Source: an uncultured Candidatus Poseidoniales archaeon
GTDB taxonomy: Archaea; Thermoplasmatota; Poseidoniia; Poseidoniales; Thalassarchaeaceae
NCBI GenBank assembly: GCA_902573085.1
Contig: CACGHY010000006.1
Location: 1-55,109, forward strand
Direction of reading: 5' to 3'
Length of the DNA: 55,109 nt
In this document: in pieces, positions 42,486 through 50,315 of the stretch
Layout of the letters: every line of letters starts with the position of its first letter
Numbering within the stretch: position 1 is the first letter of the stretch
Notes under the pieces: model-generated
What the model was told of the DNA's origin: nothing
The model's database searches: none
What the model saw: only the letters and a program-made list of their open reading frames with translations
Translations under genes and position numbers: made by a program

Positions 42486-44041
42486 TGGGCGAACACAGTG
42501 ACGTAATCATAGTCGGAGCCGGTCCAGGTGGCCTTTCTTGTGCTATGCTCCTTGCCAAAGCCGGAGTCAAGGTCACGATTCTGGAGAAGACGGGAGAGGT
42601 TGGCGGGAGAACCAAGGTCTTCGAGAAGGATGGATATAGGTTCGACAACGGTCCTACATTCTTCCACTACCCAGAAATCGCGGAGGAGATCTTTGACGCT
42701 CTTGGTCTAGATGCTCATGAAGAGCTAGGCCTGATACCTCTCGATCCCAACTACAGACTAGTGTTCGGAGCAGGTGGGAGCCTGAACGCTAACACCGACT
42801 TGGATGACATGACTGAGCAAATCAGAGATCTCTGTGGAGAGGAGAACGCGGTCGGCTTCAGAAGGTATATCGAAGATAACCGGACGAAGATGAGTCTCTC
42901 TAAGAATTGCCTCAACGCTCCATGGAGGGGTCCGACGGACTTGTTGAACAAGCGTGCTTTACGGGTGGCCAGAGTCCTGAGGCCATGGAGGAGCGTTGCC
43001 TCTGATCTGTCTAGGTTGTTTCCTGACGAGAGGATGCAACTGGCTATGTCCTTCCAAACCAAGTACTTGGGAATGAGTCCATTCCACGCTCCAAGTCTAT
43101 TCACGATCCTTGCATATCTGGAGTACGAGCATGGGGTTTTCCACACGAAGGGAGGCTTGGGCACAATTACACATAAGATGGGTGAGATTGCAAGAGATTT
43201 GGGGGTGGATATCCGACTGAATGAGCCTGTTAGCGAGTTCTTGTTTGAGGGTAAGACAGTAGTCGGTGCCAGGACTGAGATGGGGTCCTACACAGCTGAT
43301 AGGTTCGTCATGAACGTCGACTTTGCTACTGGAATGAAGGGTTTGATACCAGACGAGCTAAGAAAGAAGTGGTCCAACAAGAAGTTAGACAAGAAGTCGT
43401 ATTCATGTTCAACCTACATGCTTTATCTTGGAGTAGACAAGGTGTATGACACCCCACATCATCAGATCTACGCTGCCAAGGACTACCAAAAAAATCTGAG
43501 AGAGGTCACGGAGAACAAAGTGGCATGGGACGACCCCTCCGTTTACGTCCAGAACGCGTGCGTCACCGACCCATCAATGGCGCCTGAGGGGCATTCGACA
43601 ATCTACGTTCTAGTGCCGGCCAGTACAAGTAATCCTGGCATAAATTGGGATGAAATAAAACACGAGTACATGGACGTGATTCTTGAGCAGATGGAGAAGT
43701 TGGGTTTCTCGAATCTGAAGGACCACATTGTCTCACAGACTATCGTGACTCCCGATGATTGGGCATCTAGGGACATCTACAAGGGTGCTGTGTTCAATCT
43801 TGCCCATGGTCTAGATCAGATGCTTTGGCGAAGGCCGCAGAACAAGTTTGAGGAGCTAGAAAGGCTCTATTTGGTAGGTGGGGGGACCCATCCCGGAAGC
43901 GGATTGCCCACTATACTTGAAAGTGGCAGAATTTCAGCTAAGTTGATTTGCGCTGACATGGGGATCGTACCTGATTGGAACGGTGCTGATCCGTGGTTCG
44001 AGGACCTCAGGAGGCCGAAACTCAAAGTGGGGAGCGCCTGA
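42485..44041 (+). CDS. crtI: Phytoene desaturase-like (CrtI family) FAD enzyme
   Basis: This 518-residue flavoenzyme has the dinucleotide-binding motif DVIIVGAGPGGLSCAMLLAK (residues 7-26), EVGGRTKVFEKDGYRFDNGP as the CrtI block, KYLGMSPFHAPSLFTIL and the C-terminal signature YLVGGGTHPGSGLPTILESG (about 457-476). These are typical of CrtI-family phytoene/carotene desaturases and related carotene oxidases or isomerases. The ATG overlaps the UbiB-like stop. Marine Group II archaea make carotenoids and retinal for rhodopsins, so a carotenoid role is likely, but other CrtI enzymes are not nearby. Confidence 0.88.
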   Translation: MGEHSDVIIVGAGPGGLSCAMLLAKAGVKVTILEKTGEVGGRTKVFEKDGYRFDNGPTFFHYPEIAEEIFDALGLDAHEELGLIPLDPNYRLVFGAGGSLNANTDLDDMTEQIRDLCGEENAVGFRRYIEDNRTKMSLSKNCLNAPWRGPTDLLNKRALRVARVLRPWRSVASDLSRLFPDERMQLAMSFQTKYLGMSPFHAPSLFTILAYLEYEHGVFHTKGGLGTITHKMGEIARDLGVDIRLNEPVSEFLFEGKTVVGARTEMGSYTADRFVMNVDFATGMKGLIPDELRKKWSNKKLDKKSYSCSTYMLYLGVDKVYDTPHHQIYAAKDYQKNLREVTENKVAWDDPSVYVQNACVTDPSMAPEGHSTIYVLVPASTSNPGINWDEIKHEYMDVILEQMEKLGFSNLKDHIVSQTIVTPDDWASRDIYKGAVFNLAHGLDQMLWRRPQNKFEELERLYLVGGGTHPGSGLPTILESGRISAKLICADMGIVPDWNGADPWFEDLRRPKLKVGSA

Positions 44042-44050
44042 GGGAGTCCT

Positions 44051-44488
44051 ATGGACTTGTACGATCTCTCGTTCTTCCTATCGACAATGTGGGTCGGACC
44101 CTTTTGGCTCGCGATGCTAGTTTACCCCGAACACGAAAGGACGAAACAGATTCTCAGGGGGCCTTGGTTCTTTATTGGGCCCATTGCCATTTGGTGGATT
44201 GTCATCGCTTCCGATCCCAAGGGACTAATCGAGCTCTCAGAGGGCTTCACGGACCCCCTGAACATTGTGGATAGTTTAGTGGGTATTCTCGGAACCCGGG
44301 CTGGGGCTTCCGCAGCGTGGGCCCATATGGTGGCAGGTGACATCTTCATCACCAGATGGATGTGGAACAGATGTATGGAAAGAGAAACAGAAAGATGGAT
44401 ATCTGCAGTATCCGTATTCTTCGGCGTGATGCTCATGCCTGTAGGAGTGGCAATACACCTTGCCTTAGTTCGTGAAGAATCGGACTGA
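44051..44488 (+). CDS. Aba4-like (DUF4281) membrane protein
   Basis: This 145-residue membrane protein has four helices. The first block FFLSTMWVGPFWLAMLVYP followed by QILRGPWFFIGPIAI, the middle region PLNIVDSLVGILGTRAGA and AWAHMVAGDIFITRWMW are those of the ABA4/DUF4281 family. Plant ABA4 is needed for neoxanthin synthesis from violaxanthin. Its position 9 bases after the CrtI stop suggests a carotenoid-modifying role here too, but the reaction of prokaryotic members is not established. The next gene begins 4 bases after its stop. Confidence 0.75.
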   Translation: MDLYDLSFFLSTMWVGPFWLAMLVYPEHERTKQILRGPWFFIGPIAIWWIVIASDPKGLIELSEGFTDPLNIVDSLVGILGTRAGASAAWAHMVAGDIFITRWMWNRCMERETERWISAVSVFFGVMLMPVGVAIHLALVREESD

Positions 44489-44492
44489 TCAG

Positions 44493-44903
44493 ATGGCTGG
44501 TTGGCTGGTTAATCTAATCGCAGTCCCTTATGGCCTGTGGATTGCGTGGGTTGGGGTCCAGCACTTCCGTGACCCAACATGGTTCGAGCCAATAGTCCCA
44601 GAAGTCATTGGCAATGCGAGGTTCTGGGTCTACGTCAGTGGTGCCTTCGAGATAGTACTAGGAATCGGAGTTGCTCTACCTTGGTTCAGAAAAGAGGCGG
44701 CACTTGGACTGACCCTGATGCTGATAGTGCTGTATTGGGCCAACCTGAACATGTGGATCAATGAGATTCCGCTCAATGGACGAGTGTATGATAACCACTG
44801 GCATATTCTGAGAGGAACAGGACAAATATTACTGATACTGATATCACTCTGGTTGGGTGGTTGGGAGATGGGGAATAGGATCTTCCATTCTGTCAGAAAT
44901 TAG
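44493..44903 (+). CDS. DoxX-like membrane protein
   Basis: This 136-residue membrane protein has four helices. It carries WVGVQHFRDPTWFEPIVP, FWVYVSGAFEIVLGIGVALP and KEAALGLTLMLIVLYWANLN, the arrangement seen in the DoxX/DUF417-like superfamily. It is translated right after the Aba4-like gene. Function unknown; possibly a redox partner or isoprenoid-related membrane protein. The ATG at 44493 is preferred over an in-frame ATG inside the preceding gene (44472). Confidence 0.65.
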   Translation: MAGWLVNLIAVPYGLWIAWVGVQHFRDPTWFEPIVPEVIGNARFWVYVSGAFEIVLGIGVALPWFRKEAALGLTLMLIVLYWANLNMWINEIPLNGRVYDNHWHILRGTGQILLILISLWLGGWEMGNRIFHSVRN

Positions 44904-44930
44904 TGGATTTTGTCGAGGTCGCTTAAACGA

Positions 44931-44942
44931 CTGTATATATGC
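44931..44942 (+). promoter_or_regulatory. TATA-box-like promoter before a leaderless small ORF
   Basis: CTGTATATATGC at 44931-44942 is a good archaeal TATA match. Its centre is about 26 bases before the ATG at 44963, the distance at which archaeal transcription starts, so the transcript would begin at or next to that ATG. It should drive the SDR and Rieske genes separately from the upstream run. Confidence 0.5.
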
Positions 44943-44962
44943 TCAGTCTGGCTTTTCAGCAT

Positions 44963-45031
44963 ATGAAGGATGCACTATGGGAAAGGCTAGAAGAGCAACT
45001 GAATGAATGGATTAGAGAACAGGAAACATAG
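44963..45031 (+). CDS. Leaderless 22-codon ORF (possible leader peptide)
   Basis: The frame MKDALWERLEEQLNEWIREQ plus two residues encodes an amphipathic helix. It starts at the predicted transcription start below a TATA box and ends 15 bases before the GTG of the SDR gene. A typical leaderless archaeal start fits. It might be a real micropeptide, a translational coupler for the SDR start, or chance. No homologue is known to me. Confidence 0.35.
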   Translation: MKDALWERLEEQLNEWIREQET

Positions 45032-45046
45032 TTCAGAGGTGAGGAT

Positions 45047-45775
45047 GTGGGCTCTTTCCTGTTGGTTGGCGGGAGTAGTGACATAGGAATTCTACTCACG
45101 AAAAAACTGGTAGAAGGGGGAAACAAGGTTACCCTTCTTGTGAGAGACGAATCTAGAGTAAGCGACCTACCAGAGGAGATGGTAGAGAGGTTCGTAGGGG
45201 ACGCAAACGACGAGGGGCTGGTACTGGAAGCGGTCAAATCCTGCATAACGTCCGGCGGCGGGACGATTGACGGCGTTGGGCATCTAGTTGGCTCCTTCTC
45301 TGTGAGGCCTCCACATGCAATGAACAGGGAATCGTTCGAAGAAGTCCTGTCGACGAATCTCACCAGTGCTTTCGTAACTCTTTCAATCGCTTGCAAGCAG
45401 ATGCTCAGAGCCGGAGGAGGAAGAGTTGTCTTCACATCAAGCGTGGCAGGAAGTCTTGGACTGATGAATCACGAGGCCATATCCGCGGCTAAGGGAGGGT
45501 TAGAGTCAATGGTCAGATCAGCGGCTGCCACGTACAGCAAGAGGGGTATAAGGGTCAACGCAGTCGCTCCCGGACTTACCGAAACAAGGCTTTCTACTCC
45601 CATAACCTCATCAGAGGCCTCTAGGGATGCGGCAGTCGGTATGATTCCTCTAAACAGGATCAACAAAGCGGAGGAAGTTGCAACTACGATGCACTGGCTA
45701 CTCACAGAAGCCCCTGACAACATCACGGGCCAAGTTTTCCATCTCGATGGAGGAATGTCGAAGGTGAGGAGTTAG
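45047..45775 (+). CDS. Short-chain dehydrogenase/reductase lacking the catalytic Tyr
   Basis: This 242-residue classical SDR has the cofactor loop FLLVGGSSDIGILLTKKL (residues 4-21; TGxxxGIG is replaced by VGGSSDIG), the catalytic Ser in VFTSSVAGSLG (about 129-138) and NAVAPGLTETRL, FHLDGGMSK. The usual YxxxK is MNHEAISAAKGG: Lys149 is present but the Tyr position (145) is Ile. The active site is therefore atypical, as in some SDR subfamilies of this HEAIxAAK type. It begins with GTG 45047 and its stop is directly followed by the ATG of the Rieske gene. Confidence 0.85.
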   Translation: MGSFLLVGGSSDIGILLTKKLVEGGNKVTLLVRDESRVSDLPEEMVERFVGDANDEGLVLEAVKSCITSGGGTIDGVGHLVGSFSVRPPHAMNRESFEEVLSTNLTSAFVTLSIACKQMLRAGGGRVVFTSSVAGSLGLMNHEAISAAKGGLESMVRSAAATYSKRGIRVNAVAPGLTETRLSTPITSSEASRDAAVGMIPLNRINKAEEVATTMHWLLTEAPDNITGQVFHLDGGMSKVRS

Positions 45776-46132
45776 ATGCAGTGGAAAAATGCCGTTCGTC
45801 TCTCTAAGCTGAAACCAGACAAGCCCAAGATGGTGAATCTAGGACTGAAGACCCTGATGATCGTAGAGTATGGTGGGGAGTACCACGCTACTGAAGGTCT
45901 TTGCAGGCACATGAGGTGGCCTTTAGGGCTGGGTGGAAAGGTGAAAGACGGATGCATAACTTGCCCACTCCACCAAACTCGTCATCGACTTGATGATGGA
46001 TGTCTTGAGGAGTGGTCCCCCTTCCCTCTTTTCCCACCTTATGGAAAGCTGGTGGGAAAGATGTCCAAGAAGAAGGACCTGCCGCTTTACGAGACCAGGG
46101 TAGAAGGCGACTACCTACAAGTTAGGATTTAA
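45776..46132 (+). CDS. Rieske [2Fe-2S] domain protein
   Basis: This 118-residue single-domain Rieske protein has cluster ligands in CRHMRWPL (Cys43, His45) and CPLHQTRH (Cys63, His66). It has no membrane helix or other domain, so it is a soluble ferredoxin or the electron-transfer partner of an oxygenase. The ATG abuts the SDR stop (TAGATG), showing tight coupling. With the SDR and the CrtI/Aba4-like genes it could supply electrons for an oxidation or hydroxylation of an isoprenoid. Confidence 0.9.
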   Translation: MQWKNAVRLSKLKPDKPKMVNLGLKTLMIVEYGGEYHATEGLCRHMRWPLGLGGKVKDGCITCPLHQTRHRLDDGCLEEWSPFPLFPPYGKLVGKMSKKKDLPLYETRVEGDYLQVRI

Positions 46133-46142
46133 TTGGGCCGTA

Positions 46143-46529
46143 CTATTCCTCTTCATCCAAAATTCTCTGGCCTGATGGTAAGATCATGACTGCGATTAGG
46201 AGTATCGGGACTGCTAGGAAAGTTGCTCCAAGGGCGTCACCAAGTGTCCCCTCTGGGCGTGGTATCATTGGCTCAATGAGCATGCCGATGACAAACATCG
46301 TCAAAACCAATGCCACTATCGGGAGATTATCTCTGAGGGGCTTTGTGCCAGCTCCAGACTTGTTCGCCATCAAAAGCATCAGAGACACGACAAGGGCCAT
46401 CATTGGAATCGTCATTAGTAGGATTTCCCCTTGGGGTCCCCTTCCCTCCTCTAGCGAGTTCTCCATCGATATGAGGTTGCGAAGAGAAATCGCGAGAATT
46501 ACCACGGCTATGCCTATGATTAACGGCAT
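46143..46529 (-). CDS. Membrane protein, four helices
   Basis: This 128-residue protein has four predicted helices (about 2-17, 35-55, 70-88, 100-118) and short charged loops (EEGRGPQGEIL, NKSGAGTKPL). No family is recognised. The ATG at 46529 follows the stop of the membrane-anchored winged-helix gene upstream by 26 bases, so the two are probably one transcript. Confidence 0.55.
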   Translation of the reverse strand: MPLIIGIAVVILAISLRNLISMENSLEEGRGPQGEILLMTIPMMALVVSLMLLMANKSGAGTKPLRDNLPIVALVLTMFVIGMLIEPMIPRPEGTLGDALGATFLAVPILLIAVMILPSGQRILDEEE

Positions 46530-46555
46530 CAATCGGTCTCTTTCGGTCTCAGATG

Positions 46556-47026
46556 TCAGAATTCCACCTCCTTTAGCTCTACTCGCTTCCCCATTCCATC
46601 TCTGATCCTCCTAATGTGGCCTTCTGACTCCATACGAGATAGCAGCCTGCTAGCCTTTGAGTCAGTGAAACCCGTGTCTCGAACAAGTTCTGCCTGCCAC
46701 ATCGAGTTGCCATTTGAGGACAGGGCTTCAACCACCTTCTGCTGATCCTCTGAAAACATCGAACTAGTAGTTTCTAGGCTTCTACTCTCTGGTTTGGGCT
46801 TTCGTCTCGGGTCGTTTAGCCACGTGAGTGAGACGCCAATAATAACCCCGAGGCTGGTCAGGAATAGGGAATAGATAACGTATGATGCCAGATATCCTGA
46901 TGAGTCAGTATCGAATGTGAATGGAGCGGCAATTAGCAGTATGAGCATGAAGGCAGCCAGGGAGATTGTGATTCTAGCAACCCTATCCATGGAGCCTGCG
47001 ATCTCTTCCCCAGTAGCTTGGCTCAT
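46556..47026 (-). CDS. Membrane-anchored winged-helix regulator
   Basis: This 156-residue protein has two membrane helices (about 18-38 and 45-68), a short linker (DPRRKPKPESRS), and a C-terminal winged helix: EDQQKVVEALSSNGNSMWQA then GFTDSKASRLLSRMESEGHI and a basic wing (RRIRDGMGKRVEL). The N-terminal membrane part with C-terminal DNA-binding domain suggests a one-component regulator held at the membrane. No target can be named; the gene just downstream encodes a small membrane protein. Confidence 0.75.
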   Translation of the reverse strand: MSQATGEEIAGSMDRVARITISLAAFMLILLIAAPFTFDTDSSGYLASYVIYSLFLTSLGVIIGVSLTWLNDPRRKPKPESRSLETTSSMFSEDQQKVVEALSSNGNSMWQAELVRDTGFTDSKASRLLSRMESEGHIRRIRDGMGKRVELKEVEF

Positions 47027-47106
47027 GGTCGTCCTATCCTAAGCCCAAATGTGAATGTTGGGCGCCATGGTTCACCCGGGGGCGTCGGTTGCCCTGTTTT
47101 TGCTGA

Positions 47107-48210
47107 TCACTCCGTGTGGCAATACTGCCTGTCCTCGTACCACGTTCCGCCGTTGGCCTCGCAGTCCTCTTGGTTATCGGAGGTCTCCCGCTCCTCGCGG
47201 TCTCTGTCATCCACCTCACGGTCATCGCTCCAGTCGCAGTAGAATACCCCCTCACCGCGATCGGTCGCCTCAGTCCACACACCCATTCTGGATTCGCACA
47301 TCTCCTGAGTTATCTCTAGTTGAATAGGCGCTGAAAGGGGCTGACCACGATCCTCGCACCTGTCTAGCATCTTGCAGAGAAGGCCCCCAATTCTGCCTCG
47401 GAATCCCTTCCTACTGTCATGATCACGGTCGCACCTCCGATCATCTGAGCAGTCACTGTGGTGATCCTCTCTTGAGATCAAATGCTCCATTAGGGTCCCT
47501 AGTGACTCTCGATCGGCTGAGCAGTCTTGGTTTGCGATGCAAAAGGATATTGCTTGCCGGGCCGCTCTAATCTGGATTGCCTTCTCCTCAGAGAACTCGA
47601 TCCTCTTGTCCTCGTCCCAGTCCTTCCTCACGTCCCAGTCCTTGTATTCACCAGTGAATGAACAGAAGGCGCCCTTTCGATCATCAGTAGTCCAGGTTCC
47701 TCCCTTTTCCTCGCACGCTTCCTGAGTTCCGTGCTCGAAGTCATCCTTGTCGACTAAGGATTCTGAGCCTTCCAGTACAGCCTGCATCCCATCCACAGCC
47801 GTGTTCAGTTTTCCGATCATCTCGAAGAGGGATTCGTTATCTGCTGTGCAGTCAACATTGTCTTGACAGAATTGGAAGGCTGCGATTAGGTTGGAGTTGA
47901 TCTGTATCCTCTTCTCGAGGTGCTCGGTCCTGTCCTCCATTCTATCGTCCATACGACTCTTCATTGCCTTCCTGATGTGCTTCCCGAACGGCTTGCTTTC
48001 CGTTTCTTTGGGCTTCCATGTGTCCTCCCCGGTGACATCGTCTACTGCTCCCTCGAAGGGGTCCTCCTCGGCGTACACCGGCGCAGCGTAGTCCTCTAGG
48101 GTCGCTGATACGGATGCCCCGGCCAGCAGGGATACCATTGCTAGTGTGATTACTCCGATTGTGGCTCTGCTTCTGTTCTGCTCCGTCCTGAAACTTGTCT
48201 TTAGGTCCAT
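47107..48210 (-). CDS. Exported protein with CxxxGGxW...C repeats
   Basis: This 367-residue secreted protein has a signal segment (about 16-38, ending GASVSA) and a highly charged, helical mature part. Three short Cys modules recur: TQEACEEKGGTWTTDDRKGA then FC (162-183), TQEMCESRMGVWTE...FYC (301-325) and NQEDCEANGGTWYEDRQYC (346-364). A second pair of repeats, AFQFCQDNVDCTADNESL (111-128) and ISFCIANQDCSADRESL (221-237), is interleaved. Paired cysteines within each module probably form disulfides. No enzyme motif is seen. The gene is divergent from a cupredoxin gene; both products should be outside the cell. Confidence 0.72.
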   Translation of the reverse strand: MDLKTSFRTEQNRSRATIGVITLAMVSLLAGASVSATLEDYAAPVYAEEDPFEGAVDDVTGEDTWKPKETESKPFGKHIRKAMKSRMDDRMEDRTEHLEKRIQINSNLIAAFQFCQDNVDCTADNESLFEMIGKLNTAVDGMQAVLEGSESLVDKDDFEHGTQEACEEKGGTWTTDDRKGAFCSFTGEYKDWDVRKDWDEDKRIEFSEEKAIQIRAARQAISFCIANQDCSADRESLGTLMEHLISREDHHSDCSDDRRCDRDHDSRKGFRGRIGGLLCKMLDRCEDRGQPLSAPIQLEITQEMCESRMGVWTEATDRGEGVFYCDWSDDREVDDRDREERETSDNQEDCEANGGTWYEDRQYCHTE

Positions 48211-48329
48211 TCTTCTTCGCCTTCATATTCACTAATGTTGCAAAACCATATGATTATCTGGAGCAAATGCTCGTTATTTCATGCAAAAAGCCGCAAAAGG
48301 TGTATACCAAATTCGTCCTCAAATGTTCG

Positions 48330-48878
48330 ATGAGGTGCATCCTATTGGTTGTAGTGATGCTACTGGGAACATTGGTTCCCGGCTCCCTAGCGGACGCCTC
48401 TACATCCGAGGAGGTCGTGGTAACAGTAGATAGCACGAATCTGAGGTTCTCTCCATCTTCGGTCACAATTACTGAGGGCGACTCTGTGCGGTTTTTCTGG
48501 AGTGGCGAGCTACTTGCTCACAACGCAGTTGCAGAGGACGGATTGTTTGATTCAGGGGATACCTCCAGGAATGTGGACTATACATTCACGTTCGAAGCAG
48601 GAACGAACGGGACGCACCAGTACGTTTGCGAGCCCCATGAGAGCGTGGGGATGGTGGGGACGGTTATCGTAGAGCCAATGCAAGGACCGGTTTCTCCTGA
48701 GCCATCCAATGGCACGAGTGACCCTATTGAATCAGGGTCAGGGGAGGTTTGGATACCTTTCTTCGGTTTGGAAATAGTGGTCCTCATAATGTTAGCCGCG
48801 CTTATCTTCCAATTAGGAAAGGCTCAGGGCATCGGGGACGTGCGTCTGTTCAGCGGAAGTGAAGTGGAAGATGAGTAG
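48330..48878 (+). CDS. Membrane-anchored cupredoxin (plastocyanin-like)
   Basis: This 182-residue blue-copper protein has a signal peptide (about 1-22), a cupredoxin domain with type I copper ligands His64 (LLAHNAV), Cys100, His103 and Met108 (YVCEPHESVGMVG), a Pro/Ser/Thr-rich linker and a C-terminal membrane helix (about 145-167). All four ligands are present. It should carry electrons on the outside of the membrane. ATG 48330 is chosen; upstream extension in frame is not signal-like. Divergent from the Cys-repeat exported protein. Confidence 0.9.
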   Translation: MRCILLVVVMLLGTLVPGSLADASTSEEVVVTVDSTNLRFSPSSVTITEGDSVRFFWSGELLAHNAVAEDGLFDSGDTSRNVDYTFTFEAGTNGTHQYVCEPHESVGMVGTVIVEPMQGPVSPEPSNGTSDPIESGSGEVWIPFFGLEIVVLIMLAALIFQLGKAQGIGDVRLFSGSEVEDE

Positions 48879-48926
48879 AACAAGCCGGGTTATTCCAACG
48901 GGTTCGTCGGAACCGTCCCATATGCG

Positions 48927-50189
48927 TTAATCTGACATCACGGAGAGGCAGTTATCTAGTTCGGAAAGCGTTCTATCTACGTCGTCATGGTTTAGGACTA
49001 TTGGTGGCTTAATCTTGATGACATTGTGAAGGGGTCCGTCCGTGCTCAGGAGCACCCCCTGATCCCTCATCTTATCCACTATTTCCGACGCCTCAAGAGC
49101 CGCTGGTTCAAGGGTGCTTCTGTCCTTCACCATCTCGACTCCAAGGAAGAGCCCTCTCCCCCGAACATCACCAATCAGCTCGTGCTCCTGCATTAGAGAG
49201 TTAAGACCGGTCTTGAAGCGTTCTCCGAGGGTATGGGCATGACTAATCAGGTCCTCTTTCTCGATGACGTCCATCACCGCCATGCCAATAGCACAGGAGA
49301 CTGGGTTCCCGCCGAACGTGCTGAAGAACTCCATATCCCCGAACGAAGAGGCGATTTCCGGTGTCGTGAAGACGGCTGCCATGGGGTGACCATTCCCTAT
49401 CGGCTTTCCCATCACCACAATGTCCGGCACGACATCACTCTCCTGGAAAGCCCACATGTGAGTTCCCACTCTACCGAACCCTACTTGCACCTCGTCTGCA
49501 ATCAGGAGCCCTCCTTGTTTCCTGACTGCTGAAGCCACATCTGAGAAGTAACCTGGTGGAAGTGAGACCTGCCCCGCACAGGATAGCATGGACTCTATCA
49601 GAAGGCCTGCTAATGGGCCCGCCTGCTTCATTTTCTCCATTGCCTCTCCTGAGTAGTCGATGGCGGGTCTTCTGTATGTGTCGGGAATCGGCAGCACATG
49701 CACCCATGCCTCTGGCGACCCGCACCCCCCGGGCCCTCGAAACTTGTACGGACTGAGGTCGATCAGCATTCCCGTGTGTCCGTGGTAGGCACCCTCGATC
49801 ACGGCCATGTCATGATTTCCTGTGAATGATCGTGCTAGCCTGACTGCGAGTTCATTAGCTTCAGAGCCTGAGTTTACCAAGAAACCTACAGTCAAGGACT
49901 CGGGCAGGGTGGAGGACAGTCGGCCCAGATAATCGGTTATCCCCCCATACACGTATCTGCTGTTAGTGTTCAGAATGGCCATCTGCTTCTGGCCAGCTTC
50001 AACAACATGGGGGTTACAATGACCTACATGGGAGACATTGTTCACGAGATCCAGGTACTTGGTCCCGTCAGAGGCATGCAGGTACTGCATCTCTCCCCTT
50101 ACTATGTGGAGGGGTTTCCCATGTGCAATGGAGAGGGCCTTGCTGATGTGACGGTTTCTCGCTTCCAGGAGATTTCTTAGTTCCTCCAT
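48927..50189 (-). CDS. Class III PLP aminotransferase (AGXT2/AGXT2L-like)
   Basis: This 420-residue class III PLP enzyme has the pattern RHISKALS and [33 protein letters not shown], the PLP-phosphate site [30 protein letters not shown] with the cofactor Asp, and the Schiff-base lysine in [16 protein letters not shown]. These blocks are closest to the AGXT2-like group (alanine-glyoxylate aminotransferase 2 and phospho-lyase relatives). It could be an aminotransferase or a lyase acting on an amino alcohol phosphate. ATG 50189 is used; the open frame continues 35 codons upstream. It is divergent from a DDAH-like gene. Confidence 0.85.
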   Translation of the reverse strand: MEELRNLLEARNRHISKALSIAHGKPLHIVRGEMQYLHASDGTKYLDLVNNVSHVGHCNPHVVEAGQKQMAILNTNSRYVYGGITDYLGRLSSTLPESLTVGFLVNSGSEANELAVRLARSFTGNHDMAVIEGAYHGHTGMLIDLSPYKFRGPGGCGSPEAWVHVLPIPDTYRRPAIDYSGEAMEKMKQAGPLAGLLIESMLSCAGQVSLPPGYFSDVASAVRKQGGLLIADEVQVGFGRVGTHMWAFQESDVVPDIVVMGKPIGNGHPMAAVFTTPEIASSFGDMEFFSTFGGNPVSCAIGMAVMDVIEKEDLISHAHTLGERFKTGLNSLMQEHELIGDVRGRGLFLGVEMVKDRSTLEPAALEASEIVDKMRDQGVLLSTDGPLHNVIKIKPPIVLNHDDVDRTLSELDNCLSVMSD

Positions 50190-50315
50190 TACGACACCTG
50201 CTACGGTCAACCCACTCCCGTCACCGTCCATAATGGGTGGGTCAGAGGCTTCCGGAATCAGGAAAACGGGTTCCGTTCTCCTAATGGTTATCAATGGCTA
50301 TGAAGAGGGGGGTTC

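Noticed and set aside
48901-48914. A GGTTC/GAACC hairpin between the cupredoxin and aminotransferase genes.
   Set aside because: It is only 5 base pairs with a GTCG loop and no T-tract, too weak to call a terminator.
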